From Mycobacterium sp. 852002-51971_SCH5477799-a (GTDB lineage: Bacteria > Actinomycetota > Actinomycetes > Mycobacteriales > Mycobacteriaceae): a stretch of DNA of 64,000 bases. This document shows, in pieces, positions 33,207 through 42,780 of this stretch. The first letter of the stretch is position 1; each line of letters begins with the position of its first letter. The position numbers and the translations under genes are program-made. Where the stretch lies: NCBI RefSeq assembly GCF_001667145.1, contig NZ_LZIF01000113.1, forward strand, positions 62,001 to 126,000, in the 5' to 3' direction. The notes below the pieces were generated by a model. That model was not told the DNA's origin, did not search any database, and saw only the letters and a list, made by a program, of their open reading frames with translations.

Positions 33207-33952
33207 CCTCCGGGATACACGAGCGTGCGTCAGTCTCGCTGGCGGCCAAAAACGTTCACCAAACCCTGGGCTCGAGCAAGGTGCTGCGCGGCGTCGACAT
33301 CGAGGCGCCCGCGGGCAGCACCGTGGCGATCATCGGGCCGTCCGGCTCGGGCAAGTCGACACTGCTGCGTACCTTGAACCGCTTGTATGAGCCTGACAGC
33401 GGGGACATTCTGTTGGATGGCAGATCGGTGCTGCGCGATGATCCCAACGAGCTGCGCCAGCGTATCGGCATGGTGTTCCAGCATTTCAATCTCTTCCCGC
33501 ACCTCAGCGTTATCGAAAACGTTTCGATGGCTCCACGAAAGTTGCGGCGGCTGCCGGCCGACCAGGCCCGCGACCTGGCGCTGGCACAGCTGGACCGAGT
33601 TGGCCTGAAGCACAAGGCCGGTGCCCGGCCCAGCATGCTGTCCGGCGGGCAACAACAGCGGGTGGCGATCGCCCGTGCGCTGGCAATGGCGCCACAGGTG
33701 ATGTTTTTCGATGAGGCCACCTCGGCGTTGGATCCCGAAATGGTCAAGGGAATACTGCAACTCATTTCCGACCTTGGCGCGGACGGCATGACAATGGTTG
33801 TGGTAACCCACGAAATGGGTTTCGCGCGGTCGGCATCCGACGACGTCGTGTTTATGGATCACGGCAAGGTCGTGGAATCGGGCCCTCCTGAGCAGATATT
33901 CGACGCCGCCGAGACCGAACGGCTGCAGCGCTTTTTATCCCAGGTGCTTTGA
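33203..33952 (+). CDS. Amino-acid ABC transporter ATP-binding protein
   Basis: 249 residues with Walker A (GPSGSGKST), Q-loop (MVFQHFNLFPHL), signature (LSGGQQQRVAIARAL), Walker B (VMFFDEATSALDPE) and H-loop (VVTHEMGFAR). It is the GlnQ/HisP type that powers polar amino-acid import with the fused membrane protein upstream. GTG 33203 overlaps that gene's stop (GTGA). The pair lies between the Rv0043c- and Rv0042c-like genes, which are neighbours in M. tuberculosis, so the transporter is an insertion relative to that order. Confidence 0.93.
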   Translation: MTSGIHERASVSLAAKNVHQTLGSSKVLRGVDIEAPAGSTVAIIGPSGSGKSTLLRTLNRLYEPDSGDILLDGRSVLRDDPNELRQRIGMVFQHFNLFPHLSVIENVSMAPRKLRRLPADQARDLALAQLDRVGLKHKAGARPSMLSGGQQQRVAIARALAMAPQVMFFDEATSALDPEMVKGILQLISDLGADGMTMVVVTHEMGFARSASDDVVFMDHGKVVESGPPEQIFDAAETERLQRFLSQVL

Positions 33953-33996
33953 TCTCGCCTACCTGGTGGGCGATAGCTCCCTTGTAAGCACCTCAT

Positions 33997-34015
33997 ATCG
34001 GGATAGACTCCCGAT
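33997..34015. promoter_or_regulatory. MarR operator overlapping its own promoter
   Basis: ATCGGGA-TAGAC-TCCCGAT is a perfect 7+5+7 dyad ending 2 bp before the MarR start. A TAGACT -10 box (34004-34009) lies inside it, so binding would directly block a leaderless transcript: strong evidence for autorepression. Confidence 0.75.
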
Positions 34016-34017
34016 TT

Positions 34018-34521
34018 ATGGCAGACAGCGAATCGACCCCGGCCGAGGTAGCCGAACTCGCCGAAGGTTTGCACCGCGCGTTGTCCAAATTGTTTGCCAT
34101 TCTCCGTCGTGGAGACCCCAGCGGCGCTGCGGCCGGAGAGTTGACCCTCGCGCAGTTGTCGATCCTGGTCACACTGCTCGACCAGGGCCCGATCCGGATG
34201 ACCGATCTCGCCGCACACGAACGGGTGCGGACTCCCACCACAACCGTGGCGATCCGACGGCTGGAGAAGGTGGGACTGGTCAAGCGGTCCCGCGACCCGT
34301 CCGACCTGCGGGCGGTGCTCGTGGACATCACCCCGCGGGGGCGGGCGGTCCACGGTGAATCGCTGGCCAATCGGCGCGCTTCGCTGGCCGCGATGCTCAG
34401 CCAGCTCCCGACATCCGACTTGAATACCCTGACGCAGGCGTTGGCGCCGCTGGAGCGTCTTGCCTCCGGTGACCCGACGTCCGGACCCGCCGGCGTGCCA
34501 CCCGCACGCAAGGAAGCCTGA
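34018..34521 (+). CDS. MarR-family transcriptional regulator
   Basis: 167 residues with the MarR winged helix in the middle (LTLAQLSILVTLLDQGPIRM, VAIRRLEKVGLVKRSRDPSD, then RAVLVDITPRGRAV) and dimer helices at both ends. It is the Rv0042c counterpart. Its start codon follows a -10 box embedded in a perfect dyad. The SDR gene 59 bp downstream on the same strand has its own promoter but may be a target. Confidence 0.88.
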   Translation: MADSESTPAEVAELAEGLHRALSKLFAILRRGDPSGAAAGELTLAQLSILVTLLDQGPIRMTDLAAHERVRTPTTTVAIRRLEKVGLVKRSRDPSDLRAVLVDITPRGRAVHGESLANRRASLAAMLSQLPTSDLNTLTQALAPLERLASGDPTSGPAGVPPARKEA

Positions 34522-34580
34522 GAAGAACTCCGCGCCAATGCTTTTCAACTGCGCCTGAGGCATCGCCTAAACTGCGAGGC

Positions 34581-35252
34581 ATGCCCAATGCACTCATCAC
34601 CGGCGCCGGCGGCGGTATCGGATCGGCCATCGCCACGGCGCTGGCACCCACTCATACCCTGCTGCTGGCGGGCCGTCCGTCGGATCGGCTCGACGCGGTC
34701 GCGCAGCGACTGGGGGCCACCACGTTTCCGCTGGACCTCACCGACTCCGGCGATATCGAGGCCGCCTGCGAAATTGTGGACGAACTCGACGTGCTGGTGC
34801 ACAACGCGGGGGTGTCCATACCCGGCAGTGTCGCCGACTCGAATGTCGATGAATGGCGTGCCACCTTCGCCGTGAACGTCTTTGGACCGGTGGAACTTAC
34901 GCTGGCGCTGCTGCCTGCGCTGCGGCGGGCCCGCGGGCAGGCGGTGTTCATCAACTCGGGCTCCGGCCGCACCGCTTCGCGGAGTATGGCCTCCTACTCG
35001 TCTAGCAAGTTCGCGCTGCGCGCCTTCGCGGATTCGTTGCGCAGCGGTGAACCGGAGTTGAGAGTGACGACGGTTTATCCGGGACGGACCGATAGCGAAA
35101 TGCAGCGAGAACTCGTCGAGTTCGAGGGCGGCACCTATGACCCCGCCGACTTTTTGAAGCCCGAAACGGTCGCGGCCGCGGTCGCCAATGCGGTGGCCAC
35201 CCCGCGCGACGGTCACATGCACGAGGTGGTGCTGCGTCCCGCCGGGCGCTAG
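34581..35252 (+). CDS. Short-chain dehydrogenase/reductase
   Basis: 223 residues, short for a classical SDR but complete. It has TGAGGGIG at residues 7-14, HNAG (in place of NNAG), the Ser of INSGSGRTA and YSSSK. The C-terminal substrate loop is trimmed. ATG 34581 has TAAACT ending 7 nt upstream (leaderless). It converges on leuS with a 6-bp gap. Substrate unknown. Confidence 0.87.
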   Translation: MPNALITGAGGGIGSAIATALAPTHTLLLAGRPSDRLDAVAQRLGATTFPLDLTDSGDIEAACEIVDELDVLVHNAGVSIPGSVADSNVDEWRATFAVNVFGPVELTLALLPALRRARGQAVFINSGSGRTASRSMASYSSSKFALRAFADSLRSGEPELRVTTVYPGRTDSEMQRELVEFEGGTYDPADFLKPETVAAAVANAVATPRDGHMHEVVLRPAGR

Positions 35253-35258
35253 GCGGCG

Positions 35259-38168
35259 CTACACGACCAAGTTGACAAGTCGACCCGGCACCACAATCAC
35301 CTTGCGCGGGTTGGCGCCCGCCAAAAACGCCTGGACCTTTTCGTCGGCGAGCGCGGCGGCCTTCAGCGCGTCCTGATCGGCATCCGCCGCAACCACCACT
35401 CGCCCGCGCACCTTGCCGTTCACCTGCACCGGGTACTCAACCGTGTCGTCAACCAGATAGGCAGGGTCGGCGACCGGGAAGGGACCGTGCGCCAGCGAGG
35501 TCTGGTGGCCCAGTCGCAGCCACAACTCCTCGGCCATATGCGGGGCCAAGGGCGCCAACATCAACACCAGCGGCTCGACGGCCGCCCGCGGCACCTCGTC
35601 GCGGTGTTCCTTGGTGAGGTGGTTGGTGTATTCGATCAACTTGGCCGCAGCGGTGTTGTTGCGCAGTGCGGCATAGTCTTCCGCGACGCCGACAATCGTC
35701 CGATTCAGTACCCGCAGCGTATCGGTCGCCAAGCCTTGTGCCGGCCCGTCGACCACGCGGGTGTCACCGGTCTGCTCGTCGATCACCAAGCGCCACACGC
35801 GTTGCAGGAAGCGGTGGGCTCCTACGACGTCCTTGGTCGCCCAGGGCCGGGAGGCCTCCAGCGGCCCCATCGACATCTCGTACACGCGCAGCGTGTCGGC
35901 GCCGTAGTCGTCGCAGATCTCGTCGGGCGAGATCGAATTCTTCAGGCTCTTACCGATTTTCCCGAACTCCTGGAAGACTTCGACCTCTCCCCCGGGCCCC
36001 GGGTAGACGAAACGGCCGTCTCGTTCGACCACTTCTTCCGCCGGGACATACGAGCCGCGCGCGTCGGTGTAGGCGAAGGCCTGGATATAGCCCTGGTTGA
36101 CCAAACGGCGAAACGGCTCCCGAGAGGTCACGTGGCCCAGGTCGTAGAGGACCTTGTGCCAGAACCGCACATACAGCAGATGCAGCACCGCGTGTTCGGC
36201 GCCGCCGACATACAAGTCGACACCACCGGGATCCTGCGGCCCGTGCTCGGTCGGCCGCGGACCCATCCAGTAGGCCTCGTTCTCCTTGTCGCAGAACCTT
36301 TCCGAGTTATGCGGATCGGTGTAGCGCAGTTCATACCAGCAGCTGCCGGCCCATTGCGGCATCACGTTGGTGTCGCGGCTGTAGGGCTTGAGGCCGTCGC
36401 CCAGGTCCAGCTCGACGTGCACCCACTCCGTCGCCTTGGCCAGCGGCGGCGAGGGCTCGCTGTCGGCGTCGTCGGGGTCGAACAGCACTGGCGAGTAATC
36501 CGGCACGTCGGGCAGCTCAACCGGCAGCGCCGCTTCGCTCAGGGCGTGCGCACGCCCGTCCGCGTCGTAGACGATGGGAAACGGTTCGCCCCAGTAGCGC
36601 TGACGGGCGAAAAGCCAGTCGCGCAGCTTGAATTCGATGCGCGCCCAGCCGCGACCCTCGGCCTCCAGGCGCGCGGTGATCTTTTCCTTGGCCGCGGCCA
36701 CATCCAATCCGTCGAGGTAACCGGAGTTGACCAGCACCCCGTCGCCGGCGTAGGCGGACTCTGAAATGTCGCCGCCGGCAATGACTTCCACAATCGGAAG
36801 CCCGAACTCGTGGGCGAAGTCCCAGTCGCGCTGATCGTGGCCGGGGACCGCCATGATCGCCCCCGTGCCGTATCCGGCCAGCACGTAGTCGGCGATGAAG
36901 ATCGGCACCGGTTTGCCGTTGGTGGGGTTGGCTGCGTAACTGCCCAAGAAGACACCGGTCTTCGCCTTACTCTCCTGGCGTTCGAGGTCCGACTTCGATC
37001 CGATCGCCTGCCGGTAGGCGGCGACGGCCTCACGCGGTGTGGCGGCGCCGTATTTCCAACGCGCGTCGGTGCCGTCCGGCCAGGCGGCCGCCGCCAACTC
37101 GTCGACCAACTCGTGCTCGGGCGCCAGCACCAGGTAGGTGGCGCCGAACAACGTGTCAGGCCGGGTGGTGAACACCTCGATATCGACCGTCTCGCCGGCG
37201 GCGCCGGTCGCCGCGAACAGTGCCTTGGCGCCGGTGGACCGGCCGATCCAGTTGCGCTGCATCGTTTTGACCGGTTCCGGCCAGTCCAGCAGGTCGAGAT
37301 CGTCGAGCAGCCGATCGGAGTACGCGGTGATCCGCATCATCCACTGCCGCAATCGTTTCCGGAACACCGGGAAGTTGCCGCGATCGCTGCGGCCGTCGGC
37401 GGTTACCTCCTCGTTGGCCAGCACCGTGCCCAACCCTGGACACCAGTTCACCATCGAGTCGGCCCGGTAGACCAGTCGGTGCTCGTCGATCACGTCGGCG
37501 CGCTCCCCCGCCGACAGCCCGGCCCAGGCGCGCCCGTCCTCGAGGCCGCGGGCACCGGAATCGAATTCGGCGATCAATTCGGCGATGGGGCGGGCCTTGT
37601 TGGCGGCTGTGTCGAACCACGCGTTGTAGATCTGCAGGAAGATCCACTGGGTCCACTTGTAGAACCCGACATCGGTGGTGGAAAAGCTGCGCCGGCTGTC
37701 GTGACCGAGGCCCAGGCGTCCCAGCTGGCGCCGGAAATTGACGACGTTGGCCTCGGTGCGGATGCGCGGATGGGTCCCGGTCTGCACCGCGTATTGCTCG
37801 GCGGGCAGCCCGAAGGCGTCAAACCCCAACGCATGCAACACGTTACGGCCGGTCATGCGGAAGTAGCGGGCGTAGACGTCCGTCGCGATGTAGCCGAGCG
37901 GGTGGCCGACGTGCAACCCCTCCCCCGACGGGTAGGGAAACATGTCCTGCACGAACAACTTGTCCTCGGGGACCGGGACGCCGTCTGCCGGGGCCAGCGA
38001 ACCGACCGGGTTGGGCACGTTGAACGTTCCGAGCTTCGCCCACTTCTCCTGCCACGCGCCCTCGATACGGCCCGCCAGCGCCGCGGTGTAGCGATGCGGC
38101 GGCGCGTCCGAATCGGGCGCGGCGGCGCCAGCGCTGCTCGCCGGCGAAGCGGTCGGGGAGTCGGTCAC
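35259..38168 (-). CDS. leuS: Leucyl-tRNA synthetase
   Basis: 969 residues, a bacterial-type class Ia enzyme. HIGH-type motif HVGHPLGY follows PYPSGEGL near residue 80. The CP1 editing domain includes TTRPDTLFGATY. The KMSKS-type loop is KSLKNSISP. The C-terminal helical anticodon domain and the Leu-specific C-terminal appendage (VNGKVRGRVVV) are intact. It charges tRNA-Leu, one of which is encoded at 57195-57277. Confidence 0.98.
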   Translation of the reverse strand: MTDSPTASPASSAGAAAPDSDAPPHRYTAALAGRIEGAWQEKWAKLGTFNVPNPVGSLAPADGVPVPEDKLFVQDMFPYPSGEGLHVGHPLGYIATDVYARYFRMTGRNVLHALGFDAFGLPAEQYAVQTGTHPRIRTEANVVNFRRQLGRLGLGHDSRRSFSTTDVGFYKWTQWIFLQIYNAWFDTAANKARPIAELIAEFDSGARGLEDGRAWAGLSAGERADVIDEHRLVYRADSMVNWCPGLGTVLANEEVTADGRSDRGNFPVFRKRLRQWMMRITAYSDRLLDDLDLLDWPEPVKTMQRNWIGRSTGAKALFAATGAAGETVDIEVFTTRPDTLFGATYLVLAPEHELVDELAAAAWPDGTDARWKYGAATPREAVAAYRQAIGSKSDLERQESKAKTGVFLGSYAANPTNGKPVPIFIADYVLAGYGTGAIMAVPGHDQRDWDFAHEFGLPIVEVIAGGDISESAYAGDGVLVNSGYLDGLDVAAAKEKITARLEAEGRGWARIEFKLRDWLFARQRYWGEPFPIVYDADGRAHALSEAALPVELPDVPDYSPVLFDPDDADSEPSPPLAKATEWVHVELDLGDGLKPYSRDTNVMPQWAGSCWYELRYTDPHNSERFCDKENEAYWMGPRPTEHGPQDPGGVDLYVGGAEHAVLHLLYVRFWHKVLYDLGHVTSREPFRRLVNQGYIQAFAYTDARGSYVPAEEVVERDGRFVYPGPGGEVEVFQEFGKIGKSLKNSISPDEICDDYGADTLRVYEMSMGPLEASRPWATKDVVGAHRFLQRVWRLVIDEQTGDTRVVDGPAQGLATDTLRVLNRTIVGVAEDYAALRNNTAAAKLIEYTNHLTKEHRDEVPRAAVEPLVLMLAPLAPHMAEELWLRLGHQTSLAHGPFPVADPAYLVDDTVEYPVQVNGKVRGRVVVAADADQDALKAAALADEKVQAFLAGANPRKVIVVPGRLVNLVV

Positions 38169-38351
38169 CTGAACAGGGTATAAGGGCCGACACGGCGACT
38201 TTGCCGGCCACAGGTTGGTCTCGGTTCCGTTGCGCGCCGATCAGAGGTTCATCCCAGGTGTGTTTCGAGCCTGTTCACCCCTTTGACCTCTAGTTACAGT
38301 CAGCCACTATCGACGGCTTCTGGTACTGAGCCATTGGAAGGACCGACGCAG

Positions 38352-39488
38352 ATGATTGAGATCGTCCCCGTCCACCGGGCACTCCTCGGCGGTGTGGTGG
38401 CTGGCATGATCGGCCTGGCGGTTGTTGCGGGCGGCACGGCATCGGCAGACCCGTTGCCTCCGGCGCCGGCACCCGTCCCCACGGTCCCCGCGACGGCACC
38501 ACAGAACCTCGGGCCCGAGCTGGTGCCCCCGAGCAGATACCTCGCGGCCCCGCCGGTCGCCAACCAGACCGCGCCGCGGGCCACCGCCATCGCCCCGGGA
38601 ACCACGGCGCCGGCCGGGGTCCCCCCGGCGGCCCCGGTTCCGGCGACGTCGGGAACGATTCACGAATTCCTGCAGTCGAAGGGTGTGAAGCTCGAGGCGC
38701 AAAAGCCCCAGGGCTTCAATGCACTCGACATCACCTTGCCCGTGCCCGCGCGCTGGACCCAGGTGCCTGATCCCAACGTGCCCGATGCGTTCGCGGTCAT
38801 CGCCGACCGGCACGGCAGCAGCATCTATTCGTCGAACGCGCAGGTCGTGGTGTACAAATTGGTCGGCGCCTTCGATCCGAAAGAGGCCATCACCCACGGC
38901 TATGTCGACAGCCAGAAGCTGCTGGCCTGGCAGCCCACCAACGCCTCGATGGCCGATTTCGGCGGCTTCCCGTCCTCGGTGGTCGAAGGCACCTACCGCG
39001 ACGGTGATTTGACGCTCAACACGTCGCGGCGCCACATCATTGCGACGTCGGGACACGACAAGTACCTGGTGTCGCTGTCGGTGACCACCGATCGCGCGGT
39101 AAGCGTCGCCGACGCACCGGCCACCGACGCCATCGTCAACGGATTCCGCGTCAGCGCCCCCGGCGGCGCCGCCCCGGCACCGGCCCAGGTTCCCGCCGCC
39201 TCTCCGGTTGGGCTGCCCGCTCAGCCTCCCGCGGCCGCACCGGTCGCGCCTGCCGCTCCGGCACCGGCCCCTGCTCCCGTCGCCCCGGCACCGGCGGCGG
39301 CTCCCGTCGCGCCTACCGCTCCGGCCCCCGGTGCGAGGCCGCTGGTCCCGCTCGCCCAGACGTCACCCGCGGCCCCGGTCGGGCTCCCCGCGCAGGCTCC
39401 GGCGGCGAATCCGCAGCGCACACCCAGCCTGTTGGCCATGCTGCCGGGGCTGCCCCCGCTACCGAACTTCTCGTTCCTCCAGCACTAA
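38352..39488 (+). CDS. Secreted proline-rich antigen, Mtc28/LpqN-like
   Basis: 378 residues. A signal peptide (LLGGVVAGMIGLAVVAGG, cleavage near ASA) is followed by Pro/Ala-rich sequence. A globular domain comes next (about residues 95-235; HEFLQSKGVKLEAQKPQGFN, DITLPVPARWTQVPDPN), then a long Pro/Ala repeat tail. It is the counterpart of the 28-kDa antigen Mtc28 (Rv0040c), longer here because of the extended PAPAPV-type tail. The fold resembles the LpqN/LpqT family. ATG 38352 has GGAAGG upstream. It diverges from leuS. Confidence 0.88.
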   Translation: MIEIVPVHRALLGGVVAGMIGLAVVAGGTASADPLPPAPAPVPTVPATAPQNLGPELVPPSRYLAAPPVANQTAPRATAIAPGTTAPAGVPPAAPVPATSGTIHEFLQSKGVKLEAQKPQGFNALDITLPVPARWTQVPDPNVPDAFAVIADRHGSSIYSSNAQVVVYKLVGAFDPKEAITHGYVDSQKLLAWQPTNASMADFGGFPSSVVEGTYRDGDLTLNTSRRHIIATSGHDKYLVSLSVTTDRAVSVADAPATDAIVNGFRVSAPGGAAPAPAQVPAASPVGLPAQPPAAAPVAPAAPAPAPAPVAPAPAAAPVAPTAPAPGARPLVPLAQTSPAAPVGLPAQAPAANPQRTPSLLAMLPGLPPLPNFSFLQH

Positions 39489-39556
39489 AGGACGACGACG
39501 CCGGCACCCGCACAGCCGGGTGTGCGGACTGGCGAACCGGCTCGTATTGTGAGCCC

Positions 39557-39898
39557 ATGCTGATTGCGGGCGTGCTGTGCATGTGTGCGGCGGTGGCCTC
39601 GGCGGGGTTCGGCACCTGGTCGCTCGCGCATAACCGGACTCTCGGCGCCACCGCATTGGCGCTGCGCGCGATGGCGCCGACACAGTTGGCGGCCGCCATC
39701 ATGCTCGCGGCGGGCGGCGCGGTGGCCCTGGCCGCGGTGCCGGACACCGCGCTGGTCGTGCTCGTCGTCTGTGTGGTGGGCGCGCTGGGAACGTTGGCCG
39801 CGGGCTCGTGGCAGAGCGCCCGCTTCGCGCTGCGCCAGGAAGCGGCCTCACCCGCCTGCGCCGGCAGCTGCGCGGGCTGCACGCAGTCATGCCACTGA
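39557..39898 (+). CDS. Small membrane protein with Cys-rich tail (Rv0039c-like)
   Basis: 113 residues with three hydrophobic helices and a C-terminal tail CAGSCAGCTQSCH, four Cys and a His spaced for metal binding or disulfides. ATG 39557 has TATTGT ending 6 nt before it (leaderless). It occupies the Rv0039c position. Function unknown; the tail suggests a metal- or redox-related role, which is inference. Confidence 0.78.
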   Translation: MLIAGVLCMCAAVASAGFGTWSLAHNRTLGATALALRAMAPTQLAAAIMLAAGGAVALAAVPDTALVVLVVCVVGALGTLAAGSWQSARFALRQEAASPACAGSCAGCTQSCH

Positions 39899-39918
39899 TC
39901 TGAACTGGGGGAGAGGCC

Positions 39919-40527
39919 CTAGTTTCGGCTGATGTCGATGGGGTGGGTGGCGAGCAGCGAAAGCGGCAGCGGCTGGCGACGCAGGACTTGGCCCCACAGG
40001 TCGGACCTCGGCCCCACCAGTACGTCGGATGGCAAGGCGGACAGCACAATCCAATCGTCGCGTTCGATCTCGCCTTCCAGCTGACCGATAGTCCAGCCCG
40101 AGTACCCCGCGAAGATCCGCACCCCCTCGACCGATGGCGCGATCTCGTCGGGGTCGGCGTCCAGATCGACCATGACCACCCTGCCGTCCACGTGCCGCAG
40201 GCCCGGCACGTCCTGGGGGTCGACGCCTACGCGCAGCGTCGCCAGACACAGCGCCGCGTCACGCTTCACCGGCCCGCCGATGAACATCGTCTTGGGCTTG
40301 GCCGACAGCTTGGTCCACTGCGGCAACACGTTGTACACCGCGGTGTCGCTGGCGCGATTCAGTACGACGCCCAGCGTCCCTCCGTCGTTGTGCTCGACGA
40401 TGTAAATCACGCTGCGCCGAAACGTCGGTTCGAGAAGGTCGGTGTTGGCGAGCAGCAAAGTGCCCGCGCGCACCCGTTGCGCGGCAGGTGCGACGTAGTC
40501 CTCTGGATCCTCCGGCGGCGGCACCAC
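39919..40527 (-). CDS. YqgE/AlgH family protein (UPF0301)
   Basis: 202 residues matching the Rv0038 family (RAGTLLLANTDLLEPTFRRS, VYNVLPQW, FIGGPVKRDAALCL, GYSGWTIGQLEGEIERDDW). The fold is known from structures but its role is unknown. GTG 40527 is chosen: it gives the family's usual length and starts just before PPPEDPEDYVAPAAQRV. A longer frame to 40581 is rejected. Confidence 0.92.
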   Translation of the reverse strand: MVPPPEDPEDYVAPAAQRVRAGTLLLANTDLLEPTFRRSVIYIVEHNDGGTLGVVLNRASDTAVYNVLPQWTKLSAKPKTMFIGGPVKRDAALCLATLRVGVDPQDVPGLRHVDGRVVMVDLDADPDEIAPSVEGVRIFAGYSGWTIGQLEGEIERDDWIVLSALPSDVLVGPRSDLWGQVLRRQPLPLSLLATHPIDISRN

Positions 40528-40654
40528 ACCATCATCGCATCCGGCGCATCGTGGCCCGGGGCAATCGAGACCGTGGGCCACGCAGATTTGTACTGTGGTT
40601 GGACGGCTCTGATCGCGCGAGCTCTGTCAGCCCCAATCGTGGAAGTCGGTTTCG

Positions 40655-41956
40655 GTGATTCCAACCCGGATGCAGTCCAGCGCACCCGTCGAAATTTGGC
40701 GGTCGGTGCGCGGCTTGCCGGATTTCTGGCGGCTGCTGCAGGTGCGCGTCGCAAGCCAGTTCGGTGACGGTTTGTTTCAGGCGGCGCTGGCCGGAGCCCT
40801 GCTGTTCAACCCCGATCGGGCCGCCGACCCTCTAGCCATAGCGCGCGCCTTCACGGTTCTGTTCTTGCCGTATTCGCTGCTCGGCCCGTTCGCCGGTGCG
40901 TTGATGGACCGTTGGGACCGGCGGCTGGTGCTCGTTGGCGCCAACGTGGGCAGGCTGATCCTCTTCGCCGCGATCGGCACGATCCTTGCGGTCCGGGCCG
41001 GCGATCTGCCGCTGCTGCTTGGCGCCCTGTTCGCGAACGGTTTGGCCCGGTTCGTCGGGTCGGGGCTGTCGGCGTCGCTGCCGCATGTGGTGCCGCGCGA
41101 GCAGGTGGTGACGATGAACTCGGTCGCTACCGCAGCCGGGGCCATCGCGGCGTTCTTCGGCGCAAACTTCATGCTGGTGCCCCGATTCATCCTGGGATCC
41201 AGCGATAAGGGCGCCTCGGCGATCGTGTTCATCACGGCGATTCCCGTGTCGATCGCGTTGTTGTTGTCCTGGCGGTTCGGTGTGCGGGCTCTGGGCCCCG
41301 ACGACACCCGGCGAGCGATCCACGGCCCCGTGATCTACGCGGTGATCACCGGCTGGCTGCACGGCGCGCGCACGGTGGCGCAGCGTCCCACGGTCGCCGC
41401 CACCCTCTCCGGCTTGGCCGCCCACCGGATGGTCGCCGGTATCAACTCGCTGCTGGTCTTGTTGCTGGTTCACCACATGCCCAACCTCAAGGGCGGGGGA
41501 TTCGGCACCGCCCTGATGTTCTTCGGAGCCGCGGGCCTGGGCGCCTTCTTGGCCAACGTCCTGACACCACCCACGATTCGGCGCTGGGGGCGCTACGCGA
41601 CGGCGAACGGCGCGCTGGCGATGTCAGCGATCATCGAGGTCGCCGGCGCCGAGCTGCTCGTCCCGGTCATGGTCACGTGCGGTTTCTTGTTGGGCATCAG
41701 CGGGCAGATGGTCAAGCTCTGCGCCGACACCGCGATCCAAATGGACGTCGACGACGCGCTTCGAGGGCATGTGTTCGCCGTGCAGGACGCGCTGTTCTGG
41801 GTTGCGTTCATCGTCTCGATTACGGTGGCCGGCATCTTGATTCCCGACGACGGGCACGCGCCCACGTTCGCCCTGTTCGGATCCGTGCTCTACCTGATCG
41901 GCCTGGCCGTGCACAGCGTCATCGGGCGCAGCGGCGAGACAGCGAGTGATCGTTAA
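40655..41956 (+). CDS. Major facilitator superfamily transporter (Rv0037c-like)
   Basis: 433 residues with about 12 helices and the MFS loop pattern GALMDRWDRRLVLVGANVGR between helices 2 and 3. It is an integral membrane transporter, probably an exporter; the substrate is unknown. GTG 40655 has GGAAG 9 nt upstream; ATG 40670 is possible. The next gene follows 50 bp later on the same strand. Confidence 0.88.
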   Translation: MIPTRMQSSAPVEIWRSVRGLPDFWRLLQVRVASQFGDGLFQAALAGALLFNPDRAADPLAIARAFTVLFLPYSLLGPFAGALMDRWDRRLVLVGANVGRLILFAAIGTILAVRAGDLPLLLGALFANGLARFVGSGLSASLPHVVPREQVVTMNSVATAAGAIAAFFGANFMLVPRFILGSSDKGASAIVFITAIPVSIALLLSWRFGVRALGPDDTRRAIHGPVIYAVITGWLHGARTVAQRPTVAATLSGLAAHRMVAGINSLLVLLLVHHMPNLKGGGFGTALMFFGAAGLGAFLANVLTPPTIRRWGRYATANGALAMSAIIEVAGAELLVPVMVTCGFLLGISGQMVKLCADTAIQMDVDDALRGHVFAVQDALFWVAFIVSITVAGILIPDDGHAPTFALFGSVLYLIGLAVHSVIGRSGETASDR

Positions 41957-42006
41957 GGTACAGGCGTGAGTTGTTCGATAGCCGCGGCCGAGACTCCAGG
42001 GTTGTG

Positions 42007-42780
42007 ATGACCGGTCCCGCCCCCATGGTCGACGACCTGCGTGCCGAGAGCGACGTGCTCGACGAGCTGGTCGCCCCGTTGTCGCCCGACCGCTGGGCCG
42101 ACGCGACGCCGGCGCCCGGCTGGACCATCGCACACCAGATCGGCCACTTGCTGTGGACCGATCGAGTCGCTCTGATCGCGGTTGCCGACGAGGCCGGGTT
42201 CGAGAAGGTGTTGGCGGACGCGGCCTCCGACCCGGCGGGCTTCGTCGACAAGGGCGCCGAGGAGCTGGCCGCACTGGCGCCGGCCGAGCTGCTCGCCGAG
42301 TGGCGGCTCACCCGGGGGCGGCTGCACGACGCGCTGCTGACGGTGCCGTCCGGTCGCAAGCTCCCGTGGTTCGGCCCACCGATGAGTGCGGCCTCGATGG
42401 CCACCGCGCGGCTGATGGAGACTTGGGCGCACGGTCTCGATGTCGCCGACGCACTTGGCGTGACACGGCCCGCGACCGAACGCCTGCGGTCGATCGCCCA
42501 CCTGGGAGTACGCACCCGCGATTTCGCCTTCGCCATCAACAACTTGGTGCCACCGGCCGAATCGTTTCTGGTGGAGTTGCGCGGCCCGGGCGGCGACACA
42601 TGGACCTGGGGGCCGCCCGATGCCGAACAACGAGTCAGTGGGTCCGCGCAGGACTTCTGCTTCTTGGTCACCCAACGGCGTCCGTTGAGCGCCCTCGACA
42701 TCACCGCTCGGGGCGCCGACGCCCAGCGCTGGTTGGAGATCGCTCAGGCCTTCGCCGGGCCTCCCGGCGCCGGTCGATGA
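42007..42780 (+). CDS. TIGR03084-type DinB/maleylpyruvate isomerase-like metal-binding protein
   Basis: 257 residues, identical in length to my recollection of Rv0036c. The N-terminal four-helix bundle carries the metal site (GWTIAHQIGHLLWTD and METWAHGLDVADALG supply His ligands), followed by a C-terminal beta domain. Such proteins resemble mycothiol-dependent maleylpyruvate isomerase, so a mycothiol-linked reaction is possible. ATG 42007 follows TTGTG; a 28-bp repeat begins over its last codons. Confidence 0.88.
   Translation: MTGPAPMVDDLRAESDVLDELVAPLSPDRWADATPAPGWTIAHQIGHLLWTDRVALIAVADEAGFEKVLADAASDPAGFVDKGAEELAALAPAELLAEWRLTRGRLHDALLTVPSGRKLPWFGPPMSAASMATARLMETWAHGLDVADALGVTRPATERLRSIAHLGVRTRDFAFAINNLVPPAESFLVELRGPGGDTWTWGPPDAEQRVSGSAQDFCFLVTQRRPLSALDITARGADAQRWLEIAQAFAGPPGAGR

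Noticed and set aside
36810..38183. 457-codon plus-strand frame opposite leuS
   Set aside because: It is antisense to well-conserved LeuRS motifs and has no recognisable domain.
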